A stretch of 64,000 nucleotides of DNA, from assembly GCA_022453515.1 (NCBI GenBank), contig JAJNNY010000053.1:186001-250000 (forward strand). The letters are read 5' to 3'. This stretch comes from Astrocystis sublimbata (Eukaryota > Ascomycota > Sordariomycetes > Xylariales > Xylariaceae). Shown piece by piece: positions 1 to 11,838 of the stretch. The notes beneath the pieces were generated by a model. It ran no database searches and was not told where the DNA came from. It saw nothing but the letters and a program-made list of their open reading frames with translations. The translations under genes were made by a program, and so were the position numbers. Each line of letters opens with the position of its first letter. Position 1 is the stretch's first letter.

Positions 1-1202
1 GGCGGTGTTCGATCCTGATGGAGCAGCGTCGCTATCGTCGCTATCGTCGTCGTCATCGTCATCGTCATCAGAGCCAAGCTCCAGCTCATCAGGATCCTTC
101 ATCTTGGCATCTGGGTCGACGGAGCCAGAAATATCATCATCATGGCGGCGCTCATGCTCAATGGTGGTGTCGTCGGCGCTGATAGAGATACCGCGGGCAC
201 CCCACTTCGATCTCCTCTGAGACGAGGCATTGCCGTTGTCGTCGCCATGAAGAGCTGGGGCGCTCTCCTCGTCTTCCTGATCGTGTGCGAAGTGCTTGTT
301 GCCGAAGATGCGGTTAAGAAGCCAGCCCCGTCGGATGTCATCGGCGTCGACGATGCCGCCGTACCTCAGCTTGACCCGTTGGCGCGTGTAGTACACCCAG
401 AAGAAGTCAAAGTAGAGGGCAGTCTGGATGATGCCGAAGATGACAGATACGGCGTTCGGCTTCCTGTCGTTGGGGTCAAGCTCTCTCCAGATCCAGTTGA
501 GGCAGTAGAGCGCGCGGTATGACCCCAGGGATATGAGGTAGAACGAGTCGATGACGGTCGGGACATTCGTCTGTCGAAGGAGCAGGAGCTGGGGTAAGAC
601 GCAGATCGATTCGAGGATCTGCGAGAAATCCCAAACCCACTGGAAAACGAAATTAGCCGCGGTCTCAGTATGTGTTTGGGAATTAATAGAATGCGAACCG
701 TAAAGAAGGACCACTGGTTCTTGCCCTCAAAGATGAGCATCACAAAAGGCGCAAGGAGCAGCGAGCCCGCCAGAATAGCGGCCCCCAACTTCCAGGCAAC
801 CTCCTTCTCCCGCGTCCGAGGGAACAGCCAGCGCATGATGGCGATGATGTAGATGGAGGAGAGGATATAGAACGCCTTGAAGAAGACATTCCATGCCGAG
901 GTCTCGGTGAAGATGTCGGTGTATCTCGAGCAAAAGACGGCTGCATATAGGACCTGTGTGATCCATGACACGCCTGGGTATGTATGTTAGCTCTCGCGAT
1001 GCGCCGAGGGTCGAGGTCCGCTGGAGTGTATAAACCCACCTTCAGCACTGCGGTTGCGGTGGATGGCATGTATCAAAATCACTTTGGACAGGAGGTGGGA
1101 TACATCTCCCAAGATGCGAAAGATCTATCATCTCGAGTCAGCACGGAGGATGCATGGGAAGAGAGGATGGTCCGATGGGGGGTTGCGCACATTCCAGCCC
1201 AT
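1..1202 (-). CDS. ERD2: ER lumen protein-retaining receptor (KDEL/HDEL receptor), C-terminus cut by window edge
   Basis: Seven-helix Golgi-to-ER retrieval receptor that binds HDEL/KDEL-tailed ER proteins and returns them via COPI vesicles. Four exons read on the minus strand: 1191-1202 (MGWN), 1040-1124, 699-973 and 639 running off position 1. The joined frame gives the family N-terminus (IFRILGDVSHLLSKVILIHA, then NRSAEG), hydrophobic helices, and the block VLPQLLLLRQ..VPTVIDSFY..LGSYRALY typical of ERD2. Introns are 66, 66 and 59 bases; the donors of introns 1 and 3 (GTGCGC, GTTCGC) are weak, but the frame only closes with them. After the last helix there is a long hydrophilic acidic tail (HFAHDQEDEESAP, then a run of Asp) as in filamentous fungi and unlike the short yeast protein. 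The stop lies outside the window. Recognition of the family is firm; the exact exon 1 is inferred. Confidence 0.9.
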
Positions 1203-1886
1203 CTTATCGAGGAGCTGCAAGCTGGTGCAGCTATCGCGATTCGATACTGTTCTTGAGGCGGCCTATATCAACAATGGCGAGGAGGACTTGGTGAACATGT
1301 CAAAGATGGCGCGGTAAATCACAGCATGTGGTAATGACAACGAGACTGTCACAAGCTGTCGGTTGTAGTCTAAATGGTTGCCTACTGAGAAGTGGCTCGG
1401 AGTGGCAGGGAAGTGGTGGTTTCAGACTGAGGTCATTGGAAGAGCTGCGCGGGAAGCTCCAGATCGCATTACGTGGATGGAGTCGATGGACGGGCCACTG
1501 GCGAGACTGGGGACTGCATCGCGGACGCGGACGTGCGCAAAGGGGGTCTTTGGGGGGCTCTAGCCTTTATTCGGCAGCCTAAGTATGGGGAAGTATTGAG
1601 ATTCCCGCCAGCTAAGTGATCGGAGCTAAGCCTGAAGTGGTAGCACTCGGACGGACCCTTGCGACCTCGGGAGGTAGTTGTGGCTAATGTAGGTGGCTAG
1701 TGCACTCCCAAATTCATGAGCCACAACTCTGGTGGGATGAGCTTGGCGCGTCTATTAACGCGTCTTGCTATCTCGAGGTATCAACGAAACAGCAGAGCAC
1801 ATTACGTCAATTTCCCGATCGTGAGCGATGAATACCTCAATGGTACTGCATGATACCAAGTAGAATCCTCTGCTTTCCTCGCTGCT
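1203..1886. promoter_or_regulatory. Divergent intergenic region between ERD2 and AME1
   Basis: About 680 bases between the start codons of two divergently transcribed genes, so it should carry both promoters and 5' leaders. Short ORFs here overlap one another in several frames and lack a family signature. I see no RNA gene or repeat. Confidence 0.5.
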
Positions 1887-4355
1887 ATGGCTATGGCTAC
1901 CAGTAAGTCCGGAATCGACATCGTACTTCATGTTTCGACAATCGCTAACCAACCCACCATGACCAGGCCGAGAGGAGCGCATGCAGCAGCGCATGCGAGG
2001 AGCCGGGTAAGTCACGACAGACTGTTATTTCTCTGCGATGCCGAGCTCTAACACATCCTTCACAGACGCCATGAAGTTGCCGACGACTCCTTTGGTTTCG
2101 TGCTGCCCGGAGCCGAGCCCGATCCCGGTCCATCTCCCTCCTTGCCTCACATACGATCGGAGCCTAATACGTCCGCGAAGCGAAGGCGACTGAACGATGA
2201 GCCCGTATCCTCAAGCTCCCAACCATCCAGCGCCTCAAGGTCATCGGCCCGACTCAGCAGTGGTCAGAAGCCCACCCCGGCCAATGCGGTCCAACAGGAT
2301 GTGGTGATGCGCGATGGAGACTCTCCACCCACCACTACAAGACGAATCTCAGCTCGCTTGAATATCCTGAACTTAAGCAAGGCCGGTACGCCCCAGGCTA
2401 CTGGCGCCAATAGCAGTCATCATGACTTGCCCGCCAATGGAGCAACAGAGGGGGAGGGGGAGCCCATGGACATGGACCTCGGGGACGACGAACAACAACG
2501 GGAACCCACACCACGACGGACCTCGCAAGGGTCAGCAGCATCGAAACTGTCTCAGGTTTCCATGATGGACTACGAGGAAGAGGTCACAGAGAGTCCAGTC
2601 GCAGCGCCTGGAAGTGGCCGTCGGCGTCTTGTCGAGCCGATAGATGCGCTCACCCAGAGCACAAGGCTGCAAAGAGCTGTCATGGCGCAAGAAGAAGCAG
2701 GGGCTAATGGTGAGCCCGCAACATCTTCACCGTTGGCACGGAAAACACGGCAGAGCATGACGACAGTGGGCAGCCTATCCGCAAGGGCTACAAGAACGAG
2801 CACGAGGCGCACGCCGTCATCCCCGCGCGAGGAAACCCACGAATCACCATCACCACCGCCCTCCAGCCATTCTCACAAAAGTGATGCCACCGCAGTGCCG
2901 AGCTCAACCCGCTCCGCACGGTCTATGCAGAGTCAAGATGATCAGAGAACTCCCACAGCTCTTATACACGATGGAGAGGAAATCTCCTCATCCCCTGATG
3001 CTGCGGGTACTGTAAGTCCCAAGAAGCCTATGCCAAGGGACAAGCCGGCAGCCATCCGTGCATCGCCTTATGATATCAGCCTGAGCGATGATGAACAACA
3101 AATCGAGAAAACAAACGAGACAGTAATTGAGCCCGAAACAGTACTGGAAATCGAGCCGGAGATCGAACCCGATGTTGTGCTAGACATTGCGCCAGAGGCT
3201 GTACCAGATGCTGTACCGGAAGTCGAAGCGGAGGTTGAAGCAGAGGTAGAGGCGGAAGGGGATGTCGATGCCGATGACGAACAAGCAGAGGAAATCGACG
3301 ACCACGAAATAGCCCTTCGGATCGGTCGTAAAAGACCTCGACGCAGCCCTCGGCAGACACGATCGCCCGTTGATGCAGAGCAAGTAGACTCACCAATAGC
3401 CTCGCTAGAACCACCGTCCAAGAAGCGACGCCAGAAGCAGACTCCCGTGAGCCCGGTCAAGCAAGCACAACCTAAGCCTGTCAAGGAGAAAAAGAAGCAG
3501 AAGAGAAAGAAACCTGTGATACGGAGCACTGACGGCAAATCATATTCTTCGGTCACGGTCCAGCGATACACGAAGCCGCTGCGGCGGAATGAGAACGATA
3601 CTAATGAGGACATTCTCAACGCCGATATGAGCTTCACCGACCACAAGTCTCCCAATGTGGTGGATGTCTTGCTACAGAACTGCGAGGAGAATCTGGATAA
3701 GTTCCTTTCGAAATATTACGAGAAAGCGAACCAAGCGGCCGATGCAGCAAGTAGGAAGAAATTTAAGGTCCAGCTCAGAACTGTCGAGGCTTTCCAGGAA
3801 GAGTTACGGACTCGTCTACAGGCACATGTACGCATTTCCTCCCATTTGCTACGGCATTGATAAACCAACACTAACGGAAACCAGACCATCCAACTGGATA
3901 ACCTGCGCACGCTTAAGAAGCGAGTGAAGGCTACGCAAAAGGAGAAAGTGTCTCTTCGTAACGAGATCCTGAGGATTCGAGCTGAGAAGGAGCAAGTGGG
4001 CCTCAAGATCGATGCTGTTAGGATGCGCCACGAGACAGCGAACAAAGAGTCGTTGGTAAGTCTTTTAGTGTTAGACTTAGCTTATGATTACTCGCTGACA
4101 TGACTTTATTAGCAACAATTGGATCTATCGTCTGCTATGGATGACATCGAACTGGCTGTCGACAACGGCAGGGCGGCACCCGAACTCAGCAACCCCAAGG
4201 AGCAGAAGAAGGCGGAGCTAGCGAACCTCGACCTCCTCATCTCCCAGATCACGAACCAAGTGAGTGGTGCGGGTGATGGGGGCGGGGCGCTGAAGCAGAT
4301 CAAAGACTTTAATTCGTTTCTTGAGCGTGTTGCGGTTGCGCTTGAGGGTAGGTAG
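1887..4355 (+). CDS. AME1: Inner kinetochore subunit AME1 / CENP-U (Mis17)
   Basis: COMA-complex (Ame1-Okp1) kinetochore protein linking centromeric nucleosomes to the Mis12/MIND complex. Five exons: 1887-1902, 1967-2006, 2066-3827, 3885-4055, 4113-4355, with GTAAGT or GTACGC donors; 743 residues. The N-terminus carries a Met/Arg-rich block ending RMRGAG at residues 10-19, corresponding to the Ame1 N-terminal motif that contacts Mtw1 in yeast. Then comes a long disordered region rich in Ser, Pro and acidic residues (residues 20-500), including a run of short Glu/Val-Pro repeats near 3120-3270, and basic stretches. The last 220 residues are helical and coiled-coil (DMSFTDHKSPNVVDVLL, then LRTLKKRVKATQKEK), matching the fungal AME1 domain. 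The first two exons are only 16 and 40 bases; the start was chosen because they complete the conserved N-terminal motif. Family call is from memory of the family, not a search. Confidence 0.85.
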
Positions 4356-7300
4356 GTGGGTGGGTGGGTGAGGGAATACATACGTATGTTTTTGTGGCTT
4401 TGGGAGTCTTATGATGGATAGATTATGACGAGACGAGGAAATGAATAATGTTTACAATCCTTTGGTTGTTGGTTGTTGGTATATCCTAGCACGGCGTTGA
4501 TATTGGAACTCAAGATGTCATGTTGCAAGACGTGCGAGGCAGGCGAGCAAGCAGGAGGTGACTCAGAGAGAGTGTGTTTACAAATCCTAGTGGTAGTGGC
4601 AATGTCATGAATCTAGCAGGACTTGATACAATTCACGATCCACGCGCCCCTGGCATTTTGTTTGTTCCAAAGAGGCCTCCTGCGATCCATACCAGGTAGT
4701 ATAGTGATTATCGTGGTTTAATCCTTATCAAGACGTCTGGCGCGAGATGCTTGCCCTTTCTTTGCATACAGTTATTCATACACAATAGAATCGATGATGT
4801 ATACAGAGTTGTTATTCTCGCCACATGAGTGAAACACGAGGCCTAATACGGCTGGCCCAACCTACAAAATACGAAAGATGCCACTCATAACACTACCTAG
4901 GTACTAAAACTAGCTCACATGGCCGGCCTTCGGCATGACTCAGTACCAGGTAGTATCATGTGCCTATCGTTTATATGATTTAGTAAGTCAGTCAGCAAGC
5001 ATGGTCATGGTACTGGCAGCTCTGATGCCTAACCGCTGCTCACGATCCTGTTCCCCTGTGTATATAGTTCATGAACAAAGCAAAGCTCATGACTGGCTGC
5101 GGCACGGTAAAATGCGATCGTCAGGACTGGATACCCTATTTCAGCAAAAGATACGGCTACGTGCCACTTACTTACTTACACAAATTCAAATGGCACGTTA
5201 CATGGCTCGTTGTGGTTTATTTGATGGCTGATATCTCTTCTTGAACAAGATAGACAGACGACAGACACTCGTGAGACAGGATAATCCGGGGTAAACGCCC
5301 CCTTAGCTAGTCTTAACATGTGAATCTTTACTACATGTACTTACCTTCCATATCTGAGAGTAGAATTGGATTGAGAACCTCTACAGGCATTACTTGAACC
5401 CGGAGTTGCTGCGTCCTCCTCACTCACATACTTGGGCACATACATGTAGGCAGCGCAGAAATGGCACTCATTTTATCGAGTGTCGTCGTTGTCGATAGAT
5501 AGCCTACAGTAGTTCACCCCCAAGCCCTGGCATGCAGGGCCAAGGACGATCGCTCACTTGGCAAGGTGCTACGGTAGGGCTTAGGGCTGAATGGAAAGGC
5601 TGAGAGGGGATAATGGAGATTACTGCCTCGACGCGCCAGAAACATACAATGATCAGGTCAACGGTGAGATTCTCACTCACTCAGGGTGATGACGGTCAGG
5701 AGCGGCTGTGCCGTAAGTTACGCTTACATTAGGTCAGTGGGTTTGACCGCTACTCCCTCCCTCAGGAGAAATATACATATCTCCGGTCTTGACACCTATC
5801 TGTCACGGAGGAGTGGATTTCTCACGAGCTGGAGATTCCCCACTGAGTGACTGACTCTGCCACTCGATCATCCCAGTCTTGTTCCCCCCCGGCCATATCC
5901 CCGCGCAGGACCAGGACCCCCGACAGGTTACCTAAGCTAACAAACAAGCTTATTTTTCAGGGTCCTTCCATCTGGGCATCTGGGATTTTTAGGGCATGAC
6001 ATTGACGTACGAGGCTTCTTTTCAAACCGGCAGTCTCAAGACGCTAGCTAGCTATGGCTCATACATACATACATACCTTAGGGCCTGGGCAGCGCATAGT
6101 CTACGTCATCAGAGACGTACGTGTACGAGATGATACTCAGATGAGTTAGGTATTCAGACAAGTCTGGTGTCTGGGGAAAGACACGCCTCGCACGCCAACA
6201 AAGACTCGATCAGGCAAGTCGGGGTCCGACGTATCAGGGTCCAAACCAGGGAGAGAATTATGTAAGTCGCCCTACCTTATGACAGGGTCCTGATGCTTAC
6301 CTAGTAGGGTACCAAAACATGGTGACATGCTCGGGTGCAATGAGCCGGATGTGATAGGCCTGGTAAGGTTAGATGGAAGGATGGGGGATGCACGATGCAC
6401 GCACGATGCAGGAGGCCGGGAGCCTGTCCAGCTGAAAAAAGTGACTGTTGCGCTCTACCTGCATTGAGGAAGTCGGGATCTGGCCGGGCGATACGAGCGC
6501 GAGATTACCTGGCTATCAATCGGCCACAAGGGGAACCGACGGCAATGATTGGCCGCGGCGCCTCCGACTATCTGGCACCTGTTACCTCTTCCTGACACTT
6601 CAATTACCTTAGGTAGGTTAGCGAGGCGAGGGGAGGTAAGGCGAGAGGTAAGGTGATGTAGGTACACGGCAAGGACGCCGCCGTCCTGCGTGCTTGTTGA
6701 CAATTCATCAGCCCTTTTGGCCTGCATCCTGCCTGCCACCTGCATCAGCACGCTTGAAAGGCGAGAGGCATGAAGCAGGGAAGCTTAGCAGGGATGGATG
6801 ACCGTGCGTTGGCTAAGTGGGACCGATTGGCTGATTGGGTCAGGTTAAGCTTTGTGGCCAAGATGCCAACCCCCGGCCAACATCGCCAACACTTGAGATA
6901 TCTGACTCGTATGGATTTTAATTTGTGACAGACAACGTGGTGAACTACGTAGGTAGGTGAGGTAGGTACAGCCCGACATGCCCGAATCAGTAAGGTGAAC
7001 GAGAACAAAATAAAATAGAAGGCAGCGAGGGCAGCATGAGGGAATATTGGTGCATCCACTCACCACTTGGGTTAGCTAGCTCTCTTACACACGTTCAAGA
7101 TGACGGCAGATGCATGCATCCCAACGGACTTACTTACAATTGAGTTAGCCCACGTATCGCTTGCACGTGTAATACATATCTAAGTAAGTGCCTTAGGTCC
7201 ACGGTATTACGAGGCCTCGGGAGTCGGGGCCTTGTAGGTAGGTAATTACTTCAAACATCCATGTTTGTTTACCCCCCATGTCTACTCCAGTATTCTGGCC

Positions 7301-8151
7301 GTTTCAACTTCCACGATTCTACGTGGTATGTTACATGTACCTGCCCCAATGCATCGGCCAGTCGTTTGATCGGGACAGCTCGATTGGAGAATGCGGGTAT
7401 GATGCACGCCCAGGTGCAGGCACACGCGGAGGCGCAGTACCTACCTCGCCGACTTCACATATGACAATTGCCTGGGTAAATCCGTACAGCTGATTCTTCT
7501 CTACTCAAAAGAAAATGCAAAAGGCGTTCTAGATTATTCATAGCTTGAACAATTAGTATTCTACTCGTTAAATACTTAATTGACCAAAATTACTTACAGC
7601 TTTAACAGTTTATATTTGGCGGTTATAGAGTAATATACGGACTCCATGGTCAAAGCAGGTACATACCAGGTAAGGTAAGTAGTGTAACCAGTGCCCCCCG
7701 GTCCTGCCCCGGGCAAGACGTGGCTCCTCGACTGGCGTGGGTTGCCCAATGATGTGCGTCGCTGTTGCTTGCTTTCGCATGCTCGGACCAGCAAACTGAG
7801 GCTCCCGGTATTCGGGCAGTGGGCGAGTGGGTAGGTATCGCCCACGCCTGCACGAGGGCTCCTGCCGTCGTAACCGCCCCAAGCTTCTCCCTTGCTGACT
7901 GGAGGCAGCCCGTCCTACCTACCTTACCGTCCCGTGCCCATCGCACTTACACATAAAACCTCTCTATTCTATCCTCTTCGTCTCTTGTTTTCTCCATCTC
8001 TCCAGCTTACATTCTACCTATCTCCTATCCATCTGATCGAGACTTGAAGTTCCTCATCCCGTCTCTCACTTGCATCAGCCAACAGAGATATTCGATTATC
8101 CATCGCCCATCCCAACAGACGATCTAAATCGCTCAAGCATACGTATTCGTC
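4356..8151. other. Gene-poor interval, 3.8 kb
   Basis: No ORF longer than about 100 codons, and none with a family signature or plausible splice partners. It holds many short TACCTA/TAGGTA-type words (for example around 6610-6660 and 6950-6970), a short CATA repeat near 6061-6076, and some AT-rich stretches (7500-7620). No tRNA or 5S rRNA was recognised. The last 200 bases belong to the promoter and leader of the next gene. Confidence 0.5.
7951..8151 (+). promoter_or_regulatory. Pyrimidine-rich leader of the Cys-rich gene
   Basis: From about 7957 the plus strand becomes strongly C/T rich (CTCTCTATTCTATCCTCTTC and onwards) up to the ATG at 8152. Such CT-rich stretches are common at transcription starts and in leaders of well-expressed filamentous-fungal genes. 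No transcription start can be fixed from sequence alone. Confidence 0.4.
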
Positions 8152-8456
8152 ATGGCTGGCCCTCAAGAACCCCAACAGCAAGCCCCCATGGAGGCCATCT
8201 CGGACTCGTCGGTCGGCGTTGTCTCCCAACAACCGGTAAGCTTTATTATCGAACACGAGCATCATCCATCATCAACTGCACCCATGTTCCATGCAGTGGT
8301 ATATCGCGACCGCTTGTGATCGCCCGTTGACTAACGAGCTCTTGTTTGCATGGACAGGCCGTGGAACCCCAACCCGACATGTCTCTGCGAGGTGGAGAGG
8401 AAGCAGGATGCGAGATCTGCTGTGGACTCTGCGGGTGTGAGGAGAGCTGCTGCTAG
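8152..8456 (+). CDS. Small cysteine-rich protein, 60 residues
   Basis: Two exons, 8152-8235 and 8358-8456, joined by a 122-base intron (GTAAGC donor, GGACAG acceptor), phase 0. The first 45 residues are Gln/Pro-rich and hydrophilic with no signal peptide; the last 16 hold seven cysteines in the pattern C-x2-CC-x2-C-x-C-x3-CC ending at the stop. The shape (disordered start, Cys-dense hydrophobic end) recalls fungal CYSTM-like or metal-binding small proteins, but I cannot assign a family. The clean intron, an ATG in good context and a CT-rich leader argue that it is real. The stop is TAG at 8454-8456; the reading frame past this stop stays open for another 1.5 kb (next feature), so alternative splicing from the same first exon is possible. 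Confidence 0.6.
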
Positions 8457-8537
8457 TATCACCACAATCAAGAAAGAGGCGACGGCCAACCTAGGCCCGC
8501 CGCCATTTGCCCTGCCTTCATAAATGTCCCTGCTCAG

Positions 8538-10025
8538 TGTTTCACCCGTTGTTGTGTTAATCCTATTGTGTCCCTCGTCTATTCCTGTGTCGTGCTCGCC
8601 TCGCCGTTTTGCCCATGTTGTATATCTTCCCGTGCACACATCTCATCTCGCGACCACCCGTTGTCCGATAGACCCGGCCCGCCGCGACCTCCACCACCGG
8701 CGAAACGGATTCAACCTCCGTCTGCCGCGTCTGCCGCGTCAGCTGCGAAACCCGCGTTCCAAAATCGAGCAAGTTCGTCATCAGCACCCCCGGAGGCCGG
8801 CATTGACAAACGCCGCGCTCGTTTCGCGGAAAAGCTAGAGGTACCTGGAAAACCTAGGCCCAATACTGCAACGAATGGACCGCAGTCACAAACCAAGCAG
8901 TATCTGCATCTGCCCGATGATGCACCCAACGGGACGGTAGTTCATAATATTCCGTCACAAACCAAGCAGTCTCTACCCAATGGTGCAACGAACGGGAAGG
9001 AGTTTTACAAAATTCCGCCTCCAACCAAGCAGCCTCTACCTAATGGTACAGCGAACGGGACGGAGTTTCAACCCAAGCAGTCTCTACCCAATAGTACACC
9101 CAACGGAACGGTAGTTCATAATATGCCGTCACAAACCAAGAAGTCTCTGCCCAATGGTACAACGAACGGGAAGGAGTTTCAACCCAAGCAGTCTCTACCC
9201 AATGGCACAGCGAACGTGAAAGAGTTCCATAGAATTCTGTCTCCAACCAAGCAGTCTGAAGAATCAAAGCTGACGGAGCCTCTCGCGGTCCCTGCTCCCC
9301 CCACTCCGACCGCGAAGCCGGGAGTGAAGACAAGGCGAAGAATGGAGCCCTTTCTAGGTCCCATTGATGAGGAACCGGGGGAATCCAGCAAAGCCAGAAT
9401 GTACAAGGATATGGCTAGCATCAGACGTGATTTGGCTAAGCGGAGGGAGCGGAAACTAGCCATCAGGTTTCTCCAACAAGCTTCCGAAGCCCAGGAATCT
9501 TCTAAAAACGCGGCCACGAATCGGGCAGAGCCATTGCAACCCACGCAGACAATTTATGATCAGAAGCCTGCGAAGAAGGCAGAACAATCACCAACGCCTC
9601 AGGAACCTTCCGAAATGGAGTCTGGAAAGGATGCAACCCCCCAGGCTCGGGCCTCTTATGACCCAGACAAACCGATTCCCTCCCCTTACCAAGAAGTTTT
9701 GATGCTTTCTCATGGTGAGGACTGGGCGGCGCACGATAACCCTGAAAGCAAGAAAGAAATCGAAGAGGCTATAGCGCGATTCCAAGAACAATTTTGTCTT
9801 GTTCTAAAACGGCCGGGACAATCCCCTTCTGTTATTGGCCCAGTCCAGAGTGCACTTTGGCAGCGACTATACGAGGCCATCGCTCTGGAGAGACAGGGAA
9901 AAATCAATAATAGCATGGATGACACCATGCCCGGGTGCAGTGCTTCTGATCCCGGGTGCAGTGCTTCTGATCTTAAAAAAAAGGGTATTCGGCGTCGATT
10001 GGCCGGAGCTGCGAGAAGTCTATGA
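8538..10025 (+). CDS. Hypothetical repeat-containing basic protein, 5' end uncertain
   Basis: Open frame without stop from 8457 to a TGA at 10023-10025. The first in-frame ATG is only near 9121, inside the repeat region, so an upstream exon must supply the start. A good acceptor (CTGCTCAG, ending 8537) is in phase with the first exon of the Cys-rich gene (8152-8235), making a shared start a real option. Content: a Pro/Ala/Ser-rich beginning; seven or so degenerate repeats of about 15-20 residues with the core TKQSLPNGT; a charged middle with MYKDMASIRRDLAKRRERK; a segment that looks like a folded helix near PYQEVLMLSHGEDW; and a basic end (KKKGIRRRLAG). A perfect 21-base tandem duplication near 9930-9971 duplicates GCSASDP/L. 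I recognise no family. It could be a lineage-specific or decaying gene. Confidence 0.45.
   Translation, partial: CFTRCCVNPIVSLVYSCVVLASPFCPCCISSRAHISSRDHPLSDRPGPPRPPPPAKRIQPPSAASAASAAKPAFQNRASSSSAPPEAGIDKRRARFAEKLEVPGKPRPNTATNGPQSQTKQYLHLPDDAPNGTVVHNIPSQTKQSLPNGATNGKEFYKIPPPTKQPLPNGTANGTEFQPKQSLPNSTPNGTVVHNMPSQTKKSLPNGTTNGKEFQPKQSLPNGTANVKEFHRILSPTKQSEESKLTEPLAVPAPPTPTAKPGVKTRRRMEPFLGPIDEEPGESSKARMYKDMASIRRDLAKRRERKLAIRFLQQASEAQESSKNAATNRAEPLQPTQTIYDQKPAKKAEQSPTPQEPSEMESGKDATPQARASYDPDKPIPSPYQEVLMLSHGEDWAAHDNPESKKEIEEAIARFQEQFCLVLKRPGQSPSVIGPVQSALWQRLYEAIALERQGKINNSMDDTMPGCSASDPGCSASDLKKKGIRRRLAGAARSL
8876..9256 (+). repeat. Degenerate coding tandem repeat (TKQSLPNGT-type units)
   Basis: Seven or so imperfect units of about 45-60 bases, each with ACCAAGCAGTCTCTACCCAA and AACGGGA-type words, kept in one reading frame. 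Units vary in length, so the array probably grew by unequal exchange. Confidence 0.7.
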
Positions 10026-11838
10026 AATCAACTTTTCAAAATAGTCCTCCAGCTCTAAAAAAAACCCCCGTTCGGTGGCTCCTCTGAGACAACGGAGGCA
10101 ATCGGTATAGGCAAGAGAGAGGCTGAATCTCAGGGAGTCTCAGGGACAGAAAAGAGAAAGGAGACGAAGAAGCCCTAGGACCACTCTAGGCTTAGAGAGT
10201 GGTAAGGGTAATAACATTGTTGCAGGTTGCCCAAGGTCGTGAGCATTGGTACACATGGGGGGGGGGGGGGGGTTGCTCACTAAAAAATATGTACTAGCGG
10301 TAGCCGTTTCTGCTTGTTCTGCTTCTGCTTCTCAGGTTGCCATCGCCATCGGCTTTGGCAATCTTGGTAGCATAGCGTAGTATGGTATGGGCAGTGCCTA
10401 GCGATTAGTATTCCGAGAGATACATGAATGGAAGATATAATCTTAGTATAACAAATGTGTGTGTGACTGTGAGAGACGGCCTTTGGATAGGTTCTACGTG
10501 CATGATCAGATGATAGACAGCCCTGATGTCAAAGGACACTTGTATTTGACATTCGCGGATGGGCGATGGACGATGGACGAAATAAGCTTTTTGACCCCAT
10601 CCCATCTCTTGGCGATCTCTTGGCTCGCTTGTCGATCTTGGCGTGGGTGGTGTCTTTGATTTGATTTAATTAATGCTCTAGATGTCTAGTCTTTTTTTCT
10701 CTGCGTGTCTTGGGCTGGTCTTAGATGCTTAGGTAGGTAGATACTACCTATCGGTGCCCCACTGATATTGCAGATCTTGATGGTGTGTCTTAGGCATTGG
10801 GTTAGGTAATGAAGACAGACGGCTCTCTGGTGCTACGTTCATGTTTGTAGATAATTATAATGGTATCTCTGCCTAACACATCTTGAGTACGATACATAAT
10901 TGGTGATCTTTCTCTACTGGTATTCTAGTTGGTGTTTATTTGACATATGCCGTACTTTTTTTTTATGATTATAGACGCGAATAGGTGCTGGTTTAGGTAC
11001 GAGAGATAGCTTAGGAGGGGGGGAGAAGGTGGGGGTTGACGAGTGGAGGTGTGAGTGGGTGTGTGTGATTGAGAAGACTTGATTGAAACAGAGCAAAAAA
11101 AAAAAAAGGACATCGGGTGAGGACAGAAGGCGAATATGGTCAGCTCAGGTTAGGTTAGTTCGGGCAAGACAAGGCAAGGCAAGGCAAAGTACTTACGAAA
11201 TGCTGTTTGTTCGACGTCTGGCCTGACTGCTGAGGTTTTGACCCTGACATATAGCTTTTGTGGAGTGTTTCGATTTTGCATGCTACCTTGGTAGACAGGT
11301 AATGGGAACGGTACCTATTGGAGATAGTTGTCTACCTAACCTAGGGCTGTCACATAGAAAGCAGGCATGGCAGGGAACGCCGAATGTATTTTATTTTGGC
11401 GATGATTTCACGTCTACAACAACCCTATATTAAGTTGGGACGAAATGGTTTTGTATTCACCCATCTAGGGAGATTTGGCGACGTTGAAGACAAGTTCTAC
11501 GAGGCCGCAACCGTGGCGAGGACTCGAGCTTCATCTACACTACACGCACTGCATTCTTCCATAGCTCGGGACCAAGTCTGAACATCTCATATTCTACCAT
11601 ATGGATGATATGTGTGCAAGTTGGAAAATACACACAAGGATTACCTACCTAGACGCCAAGGGATTAATTGGGATTTGTTCATGTCGTTGTTCTTTGATGG
11701 GTAAGGTTTCTAGGTGTCGTGATTCATGCTTTTTTCAAACATCGCCAACCATGCATGCTCTATATACAATGTTATACAACCAATACCCGCGCCCGCCCTG
11801 GCTTCATAGACGTTCCAGTGTTCATTCATTCGCCCACC
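10026..11838. other. Intergenic interval, 1.8 kb
   Basis: No supported gene between the repeat protein and the convergent gene at 11839. It contains a run of 16 G at 10257-10272, a run of 13 A near 11096-11108, and several TAGGTAG words. Short ORFs here have no recognisable content. Confidence 0.5.

Noticed and set aside
4935..5231. 98-codon ORF in the 3.8-kb gap
   Set aside because: No conserved composition, no splice partners and no family features.
8454..8456. Stop-codon readthrough or TAG recoding, suggested by three frames that continue past TAG (8454, 26976, 58276)
   Set aside because: TAG is the ordinary terminator of other genes here (AME1, O-methyltransferase, the gene at 16129). 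The bases after these TAGs do not match a known readthrough context, and splicing or mutation explains each case more simply.
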